A DNA stretch of 64,000 bases from Actinomadura litoris. Its GTDB lineage: Bacteria > Actinomycetota > Actinomycetes > Streptosporangiales > Streptosporangiaceae. The translations under genes were made by a program, and so were the position numbers. Shown here in pieces: positions 33,743 to 43,903 of this stretch (position 1 is its first letter; the number at the start of each line of letters is the position of its first letter). The stretch spans positions 620,001 through 684,000 of the forward strand of contig NZ_WOFH01000003.1 of the NCBI RefSeq assembly GCF_009733595.1, written 5' to 3'. The notes beneath the pieces are model-generated. The model saw only the letters and a list, made by a program, of their open reading frames with translations. It was not told where the DNA came from and did no database searches.

Positions 33743-34348
33743 TCAGCGCGAGTAGTGCTCGACCACGAGCTGCTCGTCGCAGACCACCGGGATCTCGCGG
33801 CGCTCGGGGAGCCGGGCCAGCCGCGCGGCGAGCGCGTCGTGCCGGACCTCCAGGTAGGGCGGGACGTTCTCGGCGTGCCCTCCGGCCGCCGCCACCTGGA
33901 ACGGGACCATCGCGCGGCTGCGCTCGGCGACCGTGATGACGTCCCCCGGGCGGAGCCGGAACGAGGGGCGGTCCACGCGGCGCCCGTTCACCAGCACGTG
34001 GCGGTGCACGACGAACTGGCGGGCCTGGTAGATCGTGCGGGCGAACCCGGAGCGCAGGACGAGCGCGTCCAGCCGGCGTTCGAGGTCGACGATCAGCGCC
34101 TCGCCGGTCTTGCCCTCGACCTTGGCCGCCTTCGCGAAGGCGTTGCGGAGCTGCGCCTCGCGGATGTTGTACTGCGCGCGCAGCCGCTGCTTCTCGCGCA
34201 GCCGCACCTTGTAGTCGGACTCCTGCTTGCGCGCGCGCCCGTGGACGCCGGGCGGGTACGGGCGGGCCTCGAAGTACTTCACGCTCTTCGGCGTGAGCGG
34301 GATGCCGAGCGCCCGGGACAGGCGGACCTTCGGCCGGGGGTTGTTCAT
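33743..34348 (-). CDS. rpsD: 30S ribosomal protein S4 (zinc-free form)
   Basis: A 201-residue S4 protein. [33 protein letters not shown] opens the chain in two parts; the N-terminal cysteines of the zinc form are absent. The S4 RNA-binding domain is at about 93-155 ([20 protein letters not shown]). Isolated rpsD genes outside the alpha operon are known in Streptomyces, so this may be the main copy or a paralogue. The start lies only 15 bases from a double iron-box-like sequence, shared with the divergent HugZ-like gene. Confidence 0.95.
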   Translation of the reverse strand: MNNPRPKVRLSRALGIPLTPKSVKYFEARPYPPGVHGRARKQESDYKVRLREKQRLRAQYNIREAQLRNAFAKAAKVEGKTGEALIVDLERRLDALVLRSGFARTIYQARQFVVHRHVLVNGRRVDRPSFRLRPGDVITVAERSRAMVPFQVAAAGGHAENVPPYLEVRHDALAARLARLPERREIPVVCDEQLVVEHYSR

Positions 34349-34363
34349 TGCGCTCCTCAGTGG

Positions 34364-34395
34364 TTAGGTAAACCTAAGTTAGGTAAGCCTAACTT
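34364..34395. promoter_or_regulatory. Double iron box (IdeR/DtxR-type) between rpsD and HugZ-like gene
   Basis: Two head-to-tail copies of TTAGGTAA-N-CCTAA occur at 34364-34377 and 34379-34392, followed by CTT. They match the TTAGG...CCTAA half-sites of the IdeR/DmdR consensus (TTAGGTTAGGCTAACCTAA). The double site ends about 20 bases before the HugZ-like start and begins 15 bases before rpsD. Iron repression of the haem-degrading gene is the natural reading; effects on rpsD are possible. Confidence 0.78.
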
Positions 34396-34415
34396 GGAAC
34401 GTCAAGGAGGTCAGG

Positions 34416-35225
34416 GTGGGTGCGGAGATCGGGCACGGCGGTGACGAGGGGCGAGCGTGCGGGCGGGTGTGCGGCCCCGGACCGGCGGAGCGGGCGCGCA
34501 CCCTCGCCTACGGCATGGCGGACGGTGCGCTGGCGGTGCCGGGCGTCCCCTACCAGCCCGTCCCGGCGTACACGACGGACCGCGACGGCCGCCCGCTGCT
34601 GCTCGTCGAGCGGGCCTCGCCGATCGTGGCGGCGCTGGCGGGCAAGGCGGACCTGGTCGGGACGCTGCGGATCAGCGACGTCGCGCCGGTCGCGATGGCC
34701 GACCGCATGCGCGGGCGCGCCTGGATCCACGGCTGGCTCACCGAGCTCCCGCTGGGCGAGCTGCGCGCCGCCGCGATCCGGCTGTCGCGCCCGCATCCGC
34801 GCCCCGAGCTGCTCGACCTCGCCGACGGGAACGGCCGCCGCGAGTGGACGGTGCTCGCGCTGGAGGTCGCCGAGGCCGAGATCGAGGACGCGTGGGGCGG
34901 CGCGATCCTCGAACCCGAGGAGTACGCCGCCGGCGCCCCCGACCCGTTCGTCGCGGTCGAGGCGGGCATGCTCACGCACCTGGACTCCTGCCACCGCGAC
35001 GAGCTGGCGCGCCTGCTGTCCCCGGCGGCTGTGGCCGAGAACACACCGGAGCCGGTCGTGCACCCGCTGGCCCTGGACCGGTACGGGCTGTGGCTGCGCC
35101 GCTGCGCTCCGCCGCCGGCCGCGCCCGACCCGGTCGACGTCCGGCTCACGTTCGCCCAGCCTGTCAGTGATCTGCACGGGCTCCGCTGCGTCTACCGGCG
35201 CCTGTTCGCCGCCGCGACTCCCTAG
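34416..35225 (+). CDS. HugZ-like haem-utilisation protein (PPOX split barrel plus DUF2470)
   Basis: A 269-residue protein. The first part resembles a pyridoxamine-phosphate-oxidase split barrel (LVERASPIVAALAGKADLVG, then RGRAWIHGWL). The C-terminal region from about 185 has EAGMLTHLDSCHRDELARLL, the start of a DUF2470 domain. This two-domain layout is that of HugZ-type haem oxygenases and related flavin-free proteins that open haem to free iron. GTG 34416 has a strong GGAGG five bases upstream. The double iron box in its promoter strengthens an iron-acquisition role. Haem ligands cannot be pinpointed by eye. Confidence 0.72.
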   Translation: MGAEIGHGGDEGRACGRVCGPGPAERARTLAYGMADGALAVPGVPYQPVPAYTTDRDGRPLLLVERASPIVAALAGKADLVGTLRISDVAPVAMADRMRGRAWIHGWLTELPLGELRAAAIRLSRPHPRPELLDLADGNGRREWTVLALEVAEAEIEDAWGGAILEPEEYAAGAPDPFVAVEAGMLTHLDSCHRDELARLLSPAAVAENTPEPVVHPLALDRYGLWLRRCAPPPAAPDPVDVRLTFAQPVSDLHGLRCVYRRLFAAATP

Positions 35226-35542
35226 CCCCTAGGGGTCGTGCTCCGGGTCGTCCGGAAGATGCCAGTGATCTCACGGATGGTGCCCGCCGCCCCTCACGGG
35301 CGATGCTCGGGTCTCCGGCCGTGGGACGCCGACCGCGCACCGCCCGGAGACGACCCGGCCGCCGGCTCATCCTCGCGGGGTGGATGAGCCGGTGGACGGG
35401 AGACGGACCAGGCGGCGGGGCGGCGGGGTCCCCGGTCGGGCCGGTGGCCCGGCCGCGGTGTGCGCACTGACGGGGGGCGCGGTCCGGGCCACTGGCCGTG
35501 AATCCGGGACCCACGTGGTGGCGCGTACCTACGGGCGGACCC
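35226..35542. other. Intergenic region between convergent genes
   Basis: These 317 bases separate the HugZ-like gene and the convergent AAA ATPase gene. One clear hairpin is present (listed separately). The rest is GC-rich without a reading frame that has coding character or a ribosome binding site. Confidence 0.5.
35362..35392. terminator. Hairpin between convergent HugZ-like and AAA genes
   Basis: CCGGCTCATCC (35362-35372) pairs perfectly with GGATGAGCCGG (35382-35392) across a nine-base loop. Located between convergent genes, it could end transcription from either side. It lacks a U-tract and lies about 140 bases from either stop codon. Confidence 0.5.
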
Positions 35543-36694
<1,152 letters not shown>

Positions 36695-36778
36695 GACTTC
36701 GATGATCAGGGCCGCCGCGGCGCCCCGTCCACCCAATTAGCCCGTCGCGCCCCGCTCGTCATCGCTCGTCACCGCTCG

Positions 36779-37546
36779 TCAGGACGCGGCGCCGCCCCGG
36801 TCGGCCCTGCGCGCCTCGCTCTCCTCCAGGTCCATCTTCTCGGCCTGGCCCGGCGTCGGCGCCGACCCGCCGAGGTAGGCGGGCTGCCACCAGGTCTCGT
36901 CCGCGCGCGGGACGTCGGGGTACTCGCGCTGCGCCCGCTCCAGCATGTCCGAGAGTGTGGCGTGCAGGTCGCGCGTGACCTGGTCGTAGTCGTCGCCGCG
37001 CTTGGGGTGCATCGGCTCGCCCACCAGGATCGTCACCGGGACGTTGCGCTGGAGCAGCCGCCGCTTGTGCCCCTTGGTCCACAGCCGCTGCGGGCCCCAG
37101 ATCGTGAGCGGGATCAGCGGCACCTTGCCCGCCACCGCCATCCGCACCGCGCCGCTCTTGATCTCCTTCACCGTGAACGAGCGGCTGATCGTCGCCTCGG
37201 CGAACACCCCGACGATCTCGCCGCCCTTGAGCGCCTTCAGCGCCGCCGCGTAGGACGAGGCGCCCGCGTCGCGGTCGACCGGGATGTGATGCATGCCCCG
37301 CATCAGCGGCCCGCCGATCCGGTTGTCGAAGATCTCCTTCTTGGCCATGAACCGCACCAGCCGCCCCGCCGGGTGCGCCGCCGCCCCCGCGAAGATGAAG
37401 TCGAGGTAGCTGACGTGGTTGCTGACCAGCACCGCGCCGCCGGTACGGGGGATCTGGTCGGCCCCCTCCAGCCGGACCTTGAGGTTCAGGGCCTTGAACA
37501 CACCGAGAGCCGTCTTGATCACCGGCGGGTACACGATTTCGGACAT
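36779..37546 (-). CDS. 1-acylglycerol-3-phosphate O-acyltransferase (PlsC-like)
   Basis: A 255-residue phospholipid acyltransferase. The catalytic HX4D is in VSNHVSYLDFIF, the GPxMRG substrate motif in IGGPLMRGMHHIPVDRD, and FAEATISRSFTVKEIKSGAV replaces the usual FPEG element. It would add an acyl chain to lysophosphatidate or related acceptors at the inner membrane face. An acidic/basic tail of about 45 residues follows the domain. ATG 37546 begins the first hydrophobic helix. It is divergent from the gene at 37679. Confidence 0.88.
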   Translation of the reverse strand: MSEIVYPPVIKTALGVFKALNLKVRLEGADQIPRTGGAVLVSNHVSYLDFIFAGAAAHPAGRLVRFMAKKEIFDNRIGGPLMRGMHHIPVDRDAGASSYAAALKALKGGEIVGVFAEATISRSFTVKEIKSGAVRMAVAGKVPLIPLTIWGPQRLWTKGHKRRLLQRNVPVTILVGEPMHPKRGDDYDQVTRDLHATLSDMLERAQREYPDVPRADETWWQPAYLGGSAPTPGQAEKMDLEESEARRADRGGAAS

Positions 37547-37678
37547 GCAAGCACCGTACTTGAGCCGCCCGTGATCAGCGAGTACGGCGCAGGATCGCGA
37601 TGGATCACACAACCGGCCGGAACTCTGAGAAGGTTGGGTGGTGACGTGATCGGTGGAAGACGTGATCGGTGAAAGGGG

Positions 37679-38554
37679 ATGAGCATGGAACCGTTGGACG
37701 CGGCGGCGGACGTACACGCGCTCATCCGTGACGTGCTGCCCGACCTCGCGCCCAGCGCCTGGTTCGACTCGGGCACCTCCGAGGTGGTGCTGCCCGTCGG
37801 ACGCTCGGAGGCCCGCGCGTCCAGCTGGACGGTTCTGGAGCGCTGCGCCCGCGAGCCCCGCTCGGCGTGGCCCAAGGTCGTCGACGAGTGGGTCCGCGAG
37901 GTCACCGACCGCGCGTTCCTCGCGGTCGGTGAGATGGAGCTGTTCGGCGACGTCCGCGAGCTGCTGCGGCTGCGGATCGTGCCGAAGCTCGCCCCCCGCG
38001 ACCGCGAGGGCCTCGTGGTGGTGCCCGCGGGCGACCACTTCGACGCGATGGTGATGATCGAGCACCCCCGCTACGGCGGCCCCCTGACCAAGGCCCGCGC
38101 GGGCCTGCTCGGCCTGCGCAAGCTCGGCTACGTGATGACCAACACCCACGACCGGGAGCTGGCCGACGTCGCCGTCCGCGACCAGCCGCTGCTGCCGGGA
38201 CGCGACGTCCGCGTCGTCACCAAGCCGGGCAGCCGGTACGTGTCGGCGCTGCTCAGCGAGGTCGACCAGTTCCTGCCGGGGCCGAACCGGCACGGCGCCC
38301 TCGTCGGCGTCCCCTGCCACAGCACGCTGCTGCTCTACCCGATCACCTCGGTGGCGGTCCGCGAGGTGCTCCCGGTCTTCGCCGACGTCGTCCAGGAGAT
38401 GCACGAGGCCGCCGAGGACCCCTGCGCCCCCGGCGTCTACTGGAGCCACGGCGAGCGCCGCCTGACCCCGCTGAGCGCGACGTCCCTGCCCGAGGGCTCG
38501 GGCGGCTCGGACGAGTTCTCCGCCCTCCTGCGCCGCCTCCCGGCCGACTCCTAG
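37679..38554 (+). CDS. Conserved hypothetical protein, possibly DUF1444-like
   Basis: A 291-residue soluble protein with no family I recognise securely. It has alternating strand/helix character, segments such as EGLVVVPAGDHFDAMVMIEH and PLTKARAGLLGLRKLGYVMT, and two cysteines (VPCHSTLLLYP, DPCAPG). No signal peptide or membrane helix is present. ATG 37679 and ATG 37685 are both plausible. It lies upstream of dispersed repeat copy B and is divergent from the acyltransferase. Upstream a 16-base direct repeat (GACGTGATCGGTG) occurs twice near 37640-37672. Confidence 0.6.
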   Translation: MSMEPLDAAADVHALIRDVLPDLAPSAWFDSGTSEVVLPVGRSEARASSWTVLERCAREPRSAWPKVVDEWVREVTDRAFLAVGEMELFGDVRELLRLRIVPKLAPRDREGLVVVPAGDHFDAMVMIEHPRYGGPLTKARAGLLGLRKLGYVMTNTHDRELADVAVRDQPLLPGRDVRVVTKPGSRYVSALLSEVDQFLPGPNRHGALVGVPCHSTLLLYPITSVAVREVLPVFADVVQEMHEAAEDPCAPGVYWSHGERRLTPLSATSLPEGSGGSDEFSALLRRLPADS

Positions 38555-38570
38555 GGCGTGTTCCCGCAGT

Positions 38571-38681
38571 CCCGGCCCAAGGCACTCGCCTGGCGGCTCG
38601 TGCCTTGACCGTGCCTTGGCGGGCGCGGCATCGCTTCGCGATCTTCCCGGTGGGGCTCGCCTCCGGCTTCGCCCCACCGCT
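38571..38681 (-). repeat. Dispersed intergenic repeat, copy B
   Basis: This stretch, read on the minus strand, matches copy A at 5218-5326 through GAAGCCG, CCACCGGGAAGATCGCGAAG, CACGGTCAA, CGAGCCGCCAGGCGAG and CCTTGGGCCGGG. Copy B has four extra bases after CACGGTCAA. It again lies between convergent genes, here the conserved hypothetical gene and ung, starting 16 bases after the former's stop. Confidence 0.75.
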
Positions 38682-38747
38682 CAGCCAACGCGCCCGCGCG
38701 GTGGTTGAGGCCACCGCGAGAGGTGCCCTAGGTGGTGGGGCCGGGGA

Positions 38748-39425
38748 TCAGGGGAGCTTCCAGTCGATGGGCTGCCCGCCCTGCTGCTCCAGCAGCTGGT
38801 TGGCGCGGGAGAACGGCCGGGACCCGAAGAAGCCGCTGTCGGCGGAGTAGGGGCTCGGGTGCGGCGACTCGATGCACGGGACGTCGCCGAGCATCGGCCG
38901 CAGGTTGCGGGCGTTGCGCCCCCACAGGATCGCGACCAGGGGCCCGCCGCGCGCGGCGAGCGCGCGGATGGCCTGCTCGGTGACCTCCTCCCAGCCCTTG
39001 TCGCGGTGCGAGTTCGGCTTGCCGGGCATGACGGTCAGCGCCCGGTTCAGCAGCAGGACGCCCTGCTCGGCCCACGGCGTGAGGTCGCCGTTGGAGGGCT
39101 GCGGGTGGCCGAGGTCGTCGCAGTACTCGCGGAAGATGTTGACGAGGCTGGCCGGGATCGGGCGGACGTCCGGCGCGACCGAGAAGCTGAGCCCGACGGG
39201 ATGGCCGGGCGTCGGGTAGGGGTCCTGGCCGACGATCAGGACGCGGACGTCGGCGAAGGGCTGGGTGAAGGCCCGCAGGATGAGGTTTCCGGCGGGCAGG
39301 TAGCGGCGTCCGGCGGCGACCTCGGCGCGCAGCCAGTCGCCCGCGGCGGCGATCGTGCCCGCGACGGGCTGCAGCGCGGACGCCCAGCCCGCCTCGACGA
39401 TCTCCGGGAGCGGTCGTGCGGTCAT
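38748..39425 (-). CDS. ung: Uracil-DNA glycosylase, family 1
   Basis: A 225-residue family 1 uracil-DNA glycosylase. The water-activating motif is [18 protein letters not shown], the base-binding Asn is in LLLNRALTV, and [10 protein letters not shown] is the minor-groove His motif. It removes uracil from DNA in base excision repair. ATG 39425 gives the normal family length. It stands alone, convergent with the gene at 37679. Confidence 0.96.
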   Translation of the reverse strand: MTARPLPEIVEAGWASALQPVAGTIAAAGDWLRAEVAAGRRYLPAGNLILRAFTQPFADVRVLIVGQDPYPTPGHPVGLSFSVAPDVRPIPASLVNIFREYCDDLGHPQPSNGDLTPWAEQGVLLLNRALTVMPGKPNSHRDKGWEEVTEQAIRALAARGGPLVAILWGRNARNLRPMLGDVPCIESPHPSPYSADSGFFGSRPFSRANQLLEQQGGQPIDWKLP

Positions 39426-39519
39426 GGCGCACCACACTAACGGCATGATCTTGCGCCCGTTCCTTGATCACGGTAGCGGACTTCCCTGACCACATCAGGA
39501 CGATCCATGGATGCGGCTG

Positions 39520-40539
39520 TCAAGGTCGGCCGAAATGTGCGGGGGTGACGCCGAGCGCCGCCCGGTGCCGCCACGCGAGCCGGAGCGCGGCGGCGCCGGC
39601 GGGCTGCATCGGCTCGGGGACCGTTCCGTCGAACGGCGCCATCGACACCTCGCCCTCGGCGTTCACGGCGACGAGCCCGCCGAACAGGGCGCGGAACGCC
39701 GCGTCCTCGAACACCACTGCGGTGAGCAGGTCGAGCGCGAACGTGAGCGGGTCGACGCCGAGCCCGAGGAAGTGCGCGCGGACGTCCCCGTTCTCGCGGG
39801 CCCCGGTCAGCTCCCGGTGGAAGGGCCACTCGTCCTGGACGAAGCCGGGGCCGTAGTCCTCGCCGCGCCCGAGGAACTCCTCGGCGTACTCGCGGACCAT
39901 GCAGTTCCACAGGCTCAGGCCGCGCTCGCCGTCGAGGGGCTGGAACACCCCGACCGGCATCACCTGGTGGAGCCCGCCCGCGTGCGCGACCTTCGCCGGG
40001 TCGCGCCAGTGCAGGACGTAGGAGCCGGACGCCGTGAGGGTCACCGTCGTGATCGCGGGCAACGCCGCCCGCCGCGCGAGGTCGAGCGGATCCCCGACCC
40101 GACCGCGCACCGGCAGCCCCTCCGCGCCCGCCGCCAGCTCGTGCGCGGCGGCCTCGCCGACGTTGACGGCGTCGAAGTAGCGCGCCGGGCCGAGGCGCAG
40201 GAGCGGCGGGGCGGCGGCGAGCAGCCGGTGGCTCGGCCGGTCCTCGAAGATCGCGGGCCTGGCGAGCGCCGCCATCGCCGCGGCGTAGGTGCGGTATCCG
40301 GCGGGCAGCCCGTCGGACGGGTCGCGGACGGCCGGCGGGGCGGGGTCGGCCTCCCACTCCAGCCGGACGTCCTCCAGCGGGATCGGCGCCTCCGGGATCC
40401 AGCCGTCCCGGCACAGCAGCGGCGTGCCCGCGACGCGCGGCACGCCGGGGTACAGCCCGTCGGCGACCTCACCGAGCCGGGCGCGGCCGGCGTTCAGCGC
40501 GCGCCGCTCGTCCCGCCACCGCTGCTCTTCGGCGTTCAC
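39520..40539 (-). CDS. Hypothetical protein, related to C-terminal halves of some actinobacterial XRE regulators
   Basis: A 339-residue protein. The central motif GGLHQVMPVGVFQPLDGERG, then LWNCMVREYAEEFLG and GVDPLTFALDLLT resemble the Nudix-like C-terminal region that some actinobacterial XRE-type proteins carry; the helix-turn-helix itself is missing here. This similarity is from memory and tentative. GTG 40539 (after TAGGGTGGG) is preferred over GTG 40548. It follows the DDAH-like gene within about ten bases, indicating one transcript. Confidence 0.5.
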   Translation of the reverse strand: MNAEEQRWRDERRALNAGRARLGEVADGLYPGVPRVAGTPLLCRDGWIPEAPIPLEDVRLEWEADPAPPAVRDPSDGLPAGYRTYAAAMAALARPAIFEDRPSHRLLAAAPPLLRLGPARYFDAVNVGEAAAHELAAGAEGLPVRGRVGDPLDLARRAALPAITTVTLTASGSYVLHWRDPAKVAHAGGLHQVMPVGVFQPLDGERGLSLWNCMVREYAEEFLGRGEDYGPGFVQDEWPFHRELTGARENGDVRAHFLGLGVDPLTFALDLLTAVVFEDAAFRALFGGLVAVNAEGEVSMAPFDGTVPEPMQPAGAAALRLAWRHRAALGVTPAHFGRP

Positions 40540-40549
40540 GCCGCCCACC

Positions 40550-41419
40550 CTAGGGCGCCGGGCGCAGCTCCAGCGTGCAGCACTTGGGGCCGCCGCCCGC
40601 CTTGCGCAACTCCGACAGGTCGACCGGGACGGGCGTGTACCCGCGCTCGGCCAGCGCGCCGATCAGGCCCGCCGCCTCGGCGTTCACGACGACGTTGCGG
40701 CCGTCGCACACGGCGTTGAGGCCGAGGACCGCCGCGTCCCGCTCGCCGGCGATGACCGCGTGGGGGAACAGGCGCTCCAGCACCGCGCGGCTGCCCGGCG
40801 AGAACGCGCCGGGGTAGTAGGCGACGTCGCGCCCGCCGAGCGGGAACAGCGCGGTGTCCAGGTGGTAGAAGCGCGGGTCGACGAGCCGGAGCGTCACGAC
40901 CGGGCGCCCCAGGAATTCCTGCGCTTCCTGGTGGGCGGCGATGTCGGTACGGAACCCGGTGCCCGCGAGGATGACGTCGTCCAGGGTGAGGAAGTCGCCT
41001 TCCCCCTCATTGGTGTACTGCGGCTCAAGGACGTCGGTGAAACCGTTGTCCCTGAGCCACCTCGCATACGCGGGCCCTTCCGCGTACCGCTCGGGGAAGG
41101 CGAAGCGCGCGCCGTAGACGCGCCCGCCGACGACCAGCGCGCCGTTCGCGGCGAACACCATGTCGGGCAGTCCCTCGACCGGGTCGATCAGGCTGACCTC
41201 GTGCCCGAGGGCGAGGTAGGCGGCGCGCAGCGCCTCCCACTGCGCGACGGCCCGTCCCGCGTCGGCGCCCGCCGCCGGGTCCATCCACGGGTTGATCGCG
41301 TAGGTCACGGCGAAATGCTCGGGACGGCACATCAGGAAGTGCCGCCGCAGCGCGACCCGCTCGGGGAGGGGGCTCGGCTCAGGGACGGCGCTCGGCTCCA
41401 TTGCCGGCATGACGGTCAT
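40550..41419 (-). CDS. Dimethylargininase/arginine deiminase-superfamily hydrolase (DDAH-like)
   Basis: A 289-residue pentein-fold amidinohydrolase. It starts the fold with LMCRPEHFAVTYAINPWMDP, carries DMVFAANGALV and GEGDFLTLDDVILAG for guanidino binding, then RFYHLDTALFPL with the catalytic His, and ends with GGGPKCCTLEL with the nucleophilic Cys. Such enzymes hydrolyse methylarginine or a related guanidine to citrulline or ornithine. ATG 41419 has GGAG upstream. It is coupled to the downstream gene at 39520-40539. Confidence 0.88.
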   Translation of the reverse strand: MTVMPAMEPSAVPEPSPLPERVALRRHFLMCRPEHFAVTYAINPWMDPAAGADAGRAVAQWEALRAAYLALGHEVSLIDPVEGLPDMVFAANGALVVGGRVYGARFAFPERYAEGPAYARWLRDNGFTDVLEPQYTNEGEGDFLTLDDVILAGTGFRTDIAAHQEAQEFLGRPVVTLRLVDPRFYHLDTALFPLGGRDVAYYPGAFSPGSRAVLERLFPHAVIAGERDAAVLGLNAVCDGRNVVVNAEAAGLIGALAERGYTPVPVDLSELRKAGGGPKCCTLELRPAP

Positions 41420-41588
41420 GCGCGTCTCCACAGGGCTTCCGGAGGGGGAAAGCGTGCTGATCGAAAGCCTAGGAACGCCGGGCCCGCAATCCAATCCGCC
41501 GACCTTGCGCCGCCGTGGTGTTTCGTTGCGCGTTCCGGCGGCGCGCCCGCGAATCATTGCGCGGCCCGTGAACCATTGCGCCGCCGTG

Positions 41589-41618
41589 GCGTGTTCGCCC
41601 TCCGGCGGGCGAACACGC
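41589..41618. terminator. Strong hairpin after lpdA
   Basis: GCGTGTTCGCCC (41589-41600) and GGGCGAACACGC (41607-41618) form a perfect 12-base-pair stem around a six-base loop, ten bases past the lpdA stop. A degenerate copy of its left flank (GCGCCGCCGTGGTGTTTCG) occurs about 70 bases upstream at 41510. It probably terminates lpdA transcription. Confidence 0.75.
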
Positions 41619-41627
41619 CGCCACGGG

Positions 41628-43031
41628 TCAGAGGTTGATCATGTGACCGGCCAGGCCGTGCACGGCCTCCTTGACGGCCTCGCCCAGCGTCGGGTGGGCG
41701 TGGACGTTGCGGGCGACCTCGTGGACGGTCAGGTCCCACTGCTGGGCCAGGGTCAGCTCCGGCAGCAGCTCGGTGACCTCCGGGCCGATCAGGTGCGCGC
41801 CGAGGATCTCGCCGTACCTGGCGTCGCTGATCACCTTGACGAAGCCGTCGCCCTCGCCCATGCCGAGCGCCTTGCCGTTGGCGCTGTAGGGGAACTTGGC
41901 GGTCTTGACGTCGAAGCCCTGCTCCTTGGCCTGCGCCTCCGTCCAGCCGAAGCTCGCGATCTGCGGCTGGCAGTAGGTGGCGCGCGGGATCATCACGTAG
42001 TCGAGCTCCATCGTCTCGGCGTCCGCGATGGTCTCGGCGGCGACGATGCCCATCGCCTCGGCGGCGTGCGCGAGCATCAGCTTGGCGGTGACGTCGCCGA
42101 TGGCGTAGATGTGCGGGACGGACGTGCGGCACCGGCCGTCCACGTCGATCGCGCCCCGCTCGGTCAGCGCGACGCCGGTCTTGTCGAGCCCGTAGCCCTC
42201 GACGTTCGGCTGGAACCCGATCGCCTGGAGCACCTTGTCGGCCTCGATGACCTGCTGCGCGCCGTCCTTGCCGGTGACGGTGACCTTGACCTTCTCGCCC
42301 GAGTCGTCGATCGCGTCCACGCGGGTCGAGGTCAGGACGTCCACGCCGAGCTTGCGGTACCGCTTGGCCAGCTCCTTGGACACGTCCGCGTCCTCGTTCG
42401 GGACCATCCGGTCGAGGAACTCGACGATCGTGACCTTCACGCCGTAGTTGTGCAGGACGTAGGCGAACTCCACGCCGATGGCGCCCGCGCCCGCGATGAC
42501 GATGCTCTCCGGCAGCTCCGAGCTGAGGATCTGCTCCTCGTAGGTGACGACCCGCTCGGACAGGGACGTGCCGGGCAGCAGCTTGGTGTGCGCCCCGGCG
42601 GCGATGATGCAGCTACCGAACGTGACCGTCGTGCTGGACCCGTCGGAGCCCGCGACCTGGAGGGTGTTCGGGTCGGTGAAGGTCCCCCGCCCGTCAAAGG
42701 TGGTGATCTTGTTCTTCTTCATCAGGAACTGGACGCCCTTGACGAGCTTGTCCGAGACCTGCCGGCTGCGCTGGTACGCCTCGCCGTAGTCGAAGGTCAC
42801 CTCCCCCTCGACCTTGATCCCGTACTTCTTCCGCTCCTTGGTGAAGATGTGGGCCAGCTCGGCGTTGCGCAGCAGCGCCTTCGAGGGGATGCAGCCGACG
42901 TTGAGGCAGACCCCGCCCCAGTACCTCTCCTCGATGATCGCGGTCTTCAGCCCGAGCTGCGCCGCCCGGATCGCGGCGACATATCCACCCGGGCCCGAGC
43001 CCAGGACCACGACGTCAAAGTTTTCGCTCAT
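41628..43031 (-). CDS. lpdA: Dihydrolipoyl dehydrogenase (E3)
   Basis: A 467-residue flavoprotein disulfide reductase reoxidising the lipoyl groups of pyruvate, 2-oxoglutarate, branched-chain dehydrogenases and glycine cleavage H protein. FAD loop [11 protein letters not shown], redox pair Cys42/Cys47 in [16 protein letters not shown] loop [13 protein letters not shown], and the C-terminal HAHPTLGEA with catalytic His/Glu. ATG 43031 gives standard length; ATG 43037 adds two residues. It lies alone with its own terminator. Confidence 0.97.
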   Translation of the reverse strand: MSENFDVVVLGSGPGGYVAAIRAAQLGLKTAIIEERYWGGVCLNVGCIPSKALLRNAELAHIFTKERKKYGIKVEGEVTFDYGEAYQRSRQVSDKLVKGVQFLMKKNKITTFDGRGTFTDPNTLQVAGSDGSSTTVTFGSCIIAAGAHTKLLPGTSLSERVVTYEEQILSSELPESIVIAGAGAIGVEFAYVLHNYGVKVTIVEFLDRMVPNEDADVSKELAKRYRKLGVDVLTSTRVDAIDDSGEKVKVTVTGKDGAQQVIEADKVLQAIGFQPNVEGYGLDKTGVALTERGAIDVDGRCRTSVPHIYAIGDVTAKLMLAHAAEAMGIVAAETIADAETMELDYVMIPRATYCQPQIASFGWTEAQAKEQGFDVKTAKFPYSANGKALGMGEGDGFVKVISDARYGEILGAHLIGPEVTELLPELTLAQQWDLTVHEVARNVHAHPTLGEAVKEAVHGLAGHMINL

Positions 43032-43359
43032 ATCCATGGACGATATTCGTCGCCGCCCCGTGCTCGCATCCCGGACCGCCCCGGCGTGCTTCGGGTCACC
43101 CGTCACATCCTGTTAGGGTTTCGAGCGGCCTCCCGCCGGTGATCCTTTCCCGGGGGGCGCGGCGGCGCGCGAGCGGCGGGCCGCCCGGCGCGTCGCCCGG
43201 CCGGGCGGGCGCGCGACGCGGCGGCGGTGCCCGCGCGGTGCCCGCGCCGGCGGCGGCCCGAGGAACCGGCGGCCTCCGTCCCGGAACACGGCGCCCCGGC
43301 GCGATCGTTGAGGGCAGATCGGCCCGTCCCGTCACAAGCGAAAGCGGAGGAGAAGGCGA
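43032..43359. other. Divergent promoter region, extremely GC-rich
   Basis: These 328 bases separate divergent lpdA and the small membrane protein gene. Positions 43140-43270 are almost entirely G and C with CGGC/GCCG runs. A run CCCTAACAG at 43110-43118 may belong to the lpdA promoter on the minus strand. Apart from the GGAGGAGAAGG ribosome binding site of the next gene nothing else is recognisable. Confidence 0.5.
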
Positions 43360-43827
43360 GTGAGGATCCCGAGGCGCGTCAACACCGTCCTGGACTGGAT
43401 GGAGAAGCACTTCGTCGCGCTCGCGGTGGTCGTCGCGCTCGTCGCCGTGGCCCTGCTGGCCATGCTCGCGCCGCCGCTCGTCGGGCTCCCGGTCGCCGGG
43501 TTCATCGTCGGGCTGGCCGTCGGCGGGTTCCTCGTGCACGTCCGGATGAGCAAGCGGGTCGCCCGCGTCCGCGCCGATGTCGACGACCTGCTCCGCGAGA
43601 ACGGGGCGCTCCGGCACCGCAACACCGTCCTCGCCAGCGGGGTGATCACGCGGGAGGCGCAGGAGACGCAGGCGTTCGTCGCCATCCCCGAGGAGGAGGA
43701 CATCCTCGACGGCGACCCGCAGGGCACCGCCGCGCTCCCCGAGCTGATCGACGACCTCCTGGAGGAGGACGCGGGCAAGGCCGCCGACGAGGACGAGGAC
43801 ACCGCGAAGAACCACCGCCGCGCCTAG
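43360..43827 (+). CDS. Small two-helix membrane protein with acidic tail
   Basis: A 155-residue protein from GTG 43360, with GGAGGAGAAGG upstream. Two hydrophobic helices (about 19-39 and 41-60) form a hairpin, followed by a basic-to-acidic helical stretch likely to be a coiled coil (RVARVRADVDDLLRENGALR) and a strongly acidic, probably disordered end (DDLLEEDAGKAADEDED). No family is recognised. It precedes the transporter gene by 76 bases on the same strand. Confidence 0.65.
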   Translation: MRIPRRVNTVLDWMEKHFVALAVVVALVAVALLAMLAPPLVGLPVAGFIVGLAVGGFLVHVRMSKRVARVRADVDDLLRENGALRHRNTVLASGVITREAQETQAFVAIPEEEDILDGDPQGTAALPELIDDLLEEDAGKAADEDEDTAKNHRRA

Positions 43828-43903
43828 CCGGGGGCGGTCATGTGATCACCGGGCGTTAGCCTCGCCGATCTTGGGGGAGATCGGACCCCGGAGGTGGTGG
43901 TCG

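Noticed and set aside
33743..34348. rpsD considered as part of a ribosomal protein operon
   Set aside because: Neighbours are a MarR regulator and a haem protein; no other ribosomal genes are present, so it is an isolated rpsD.
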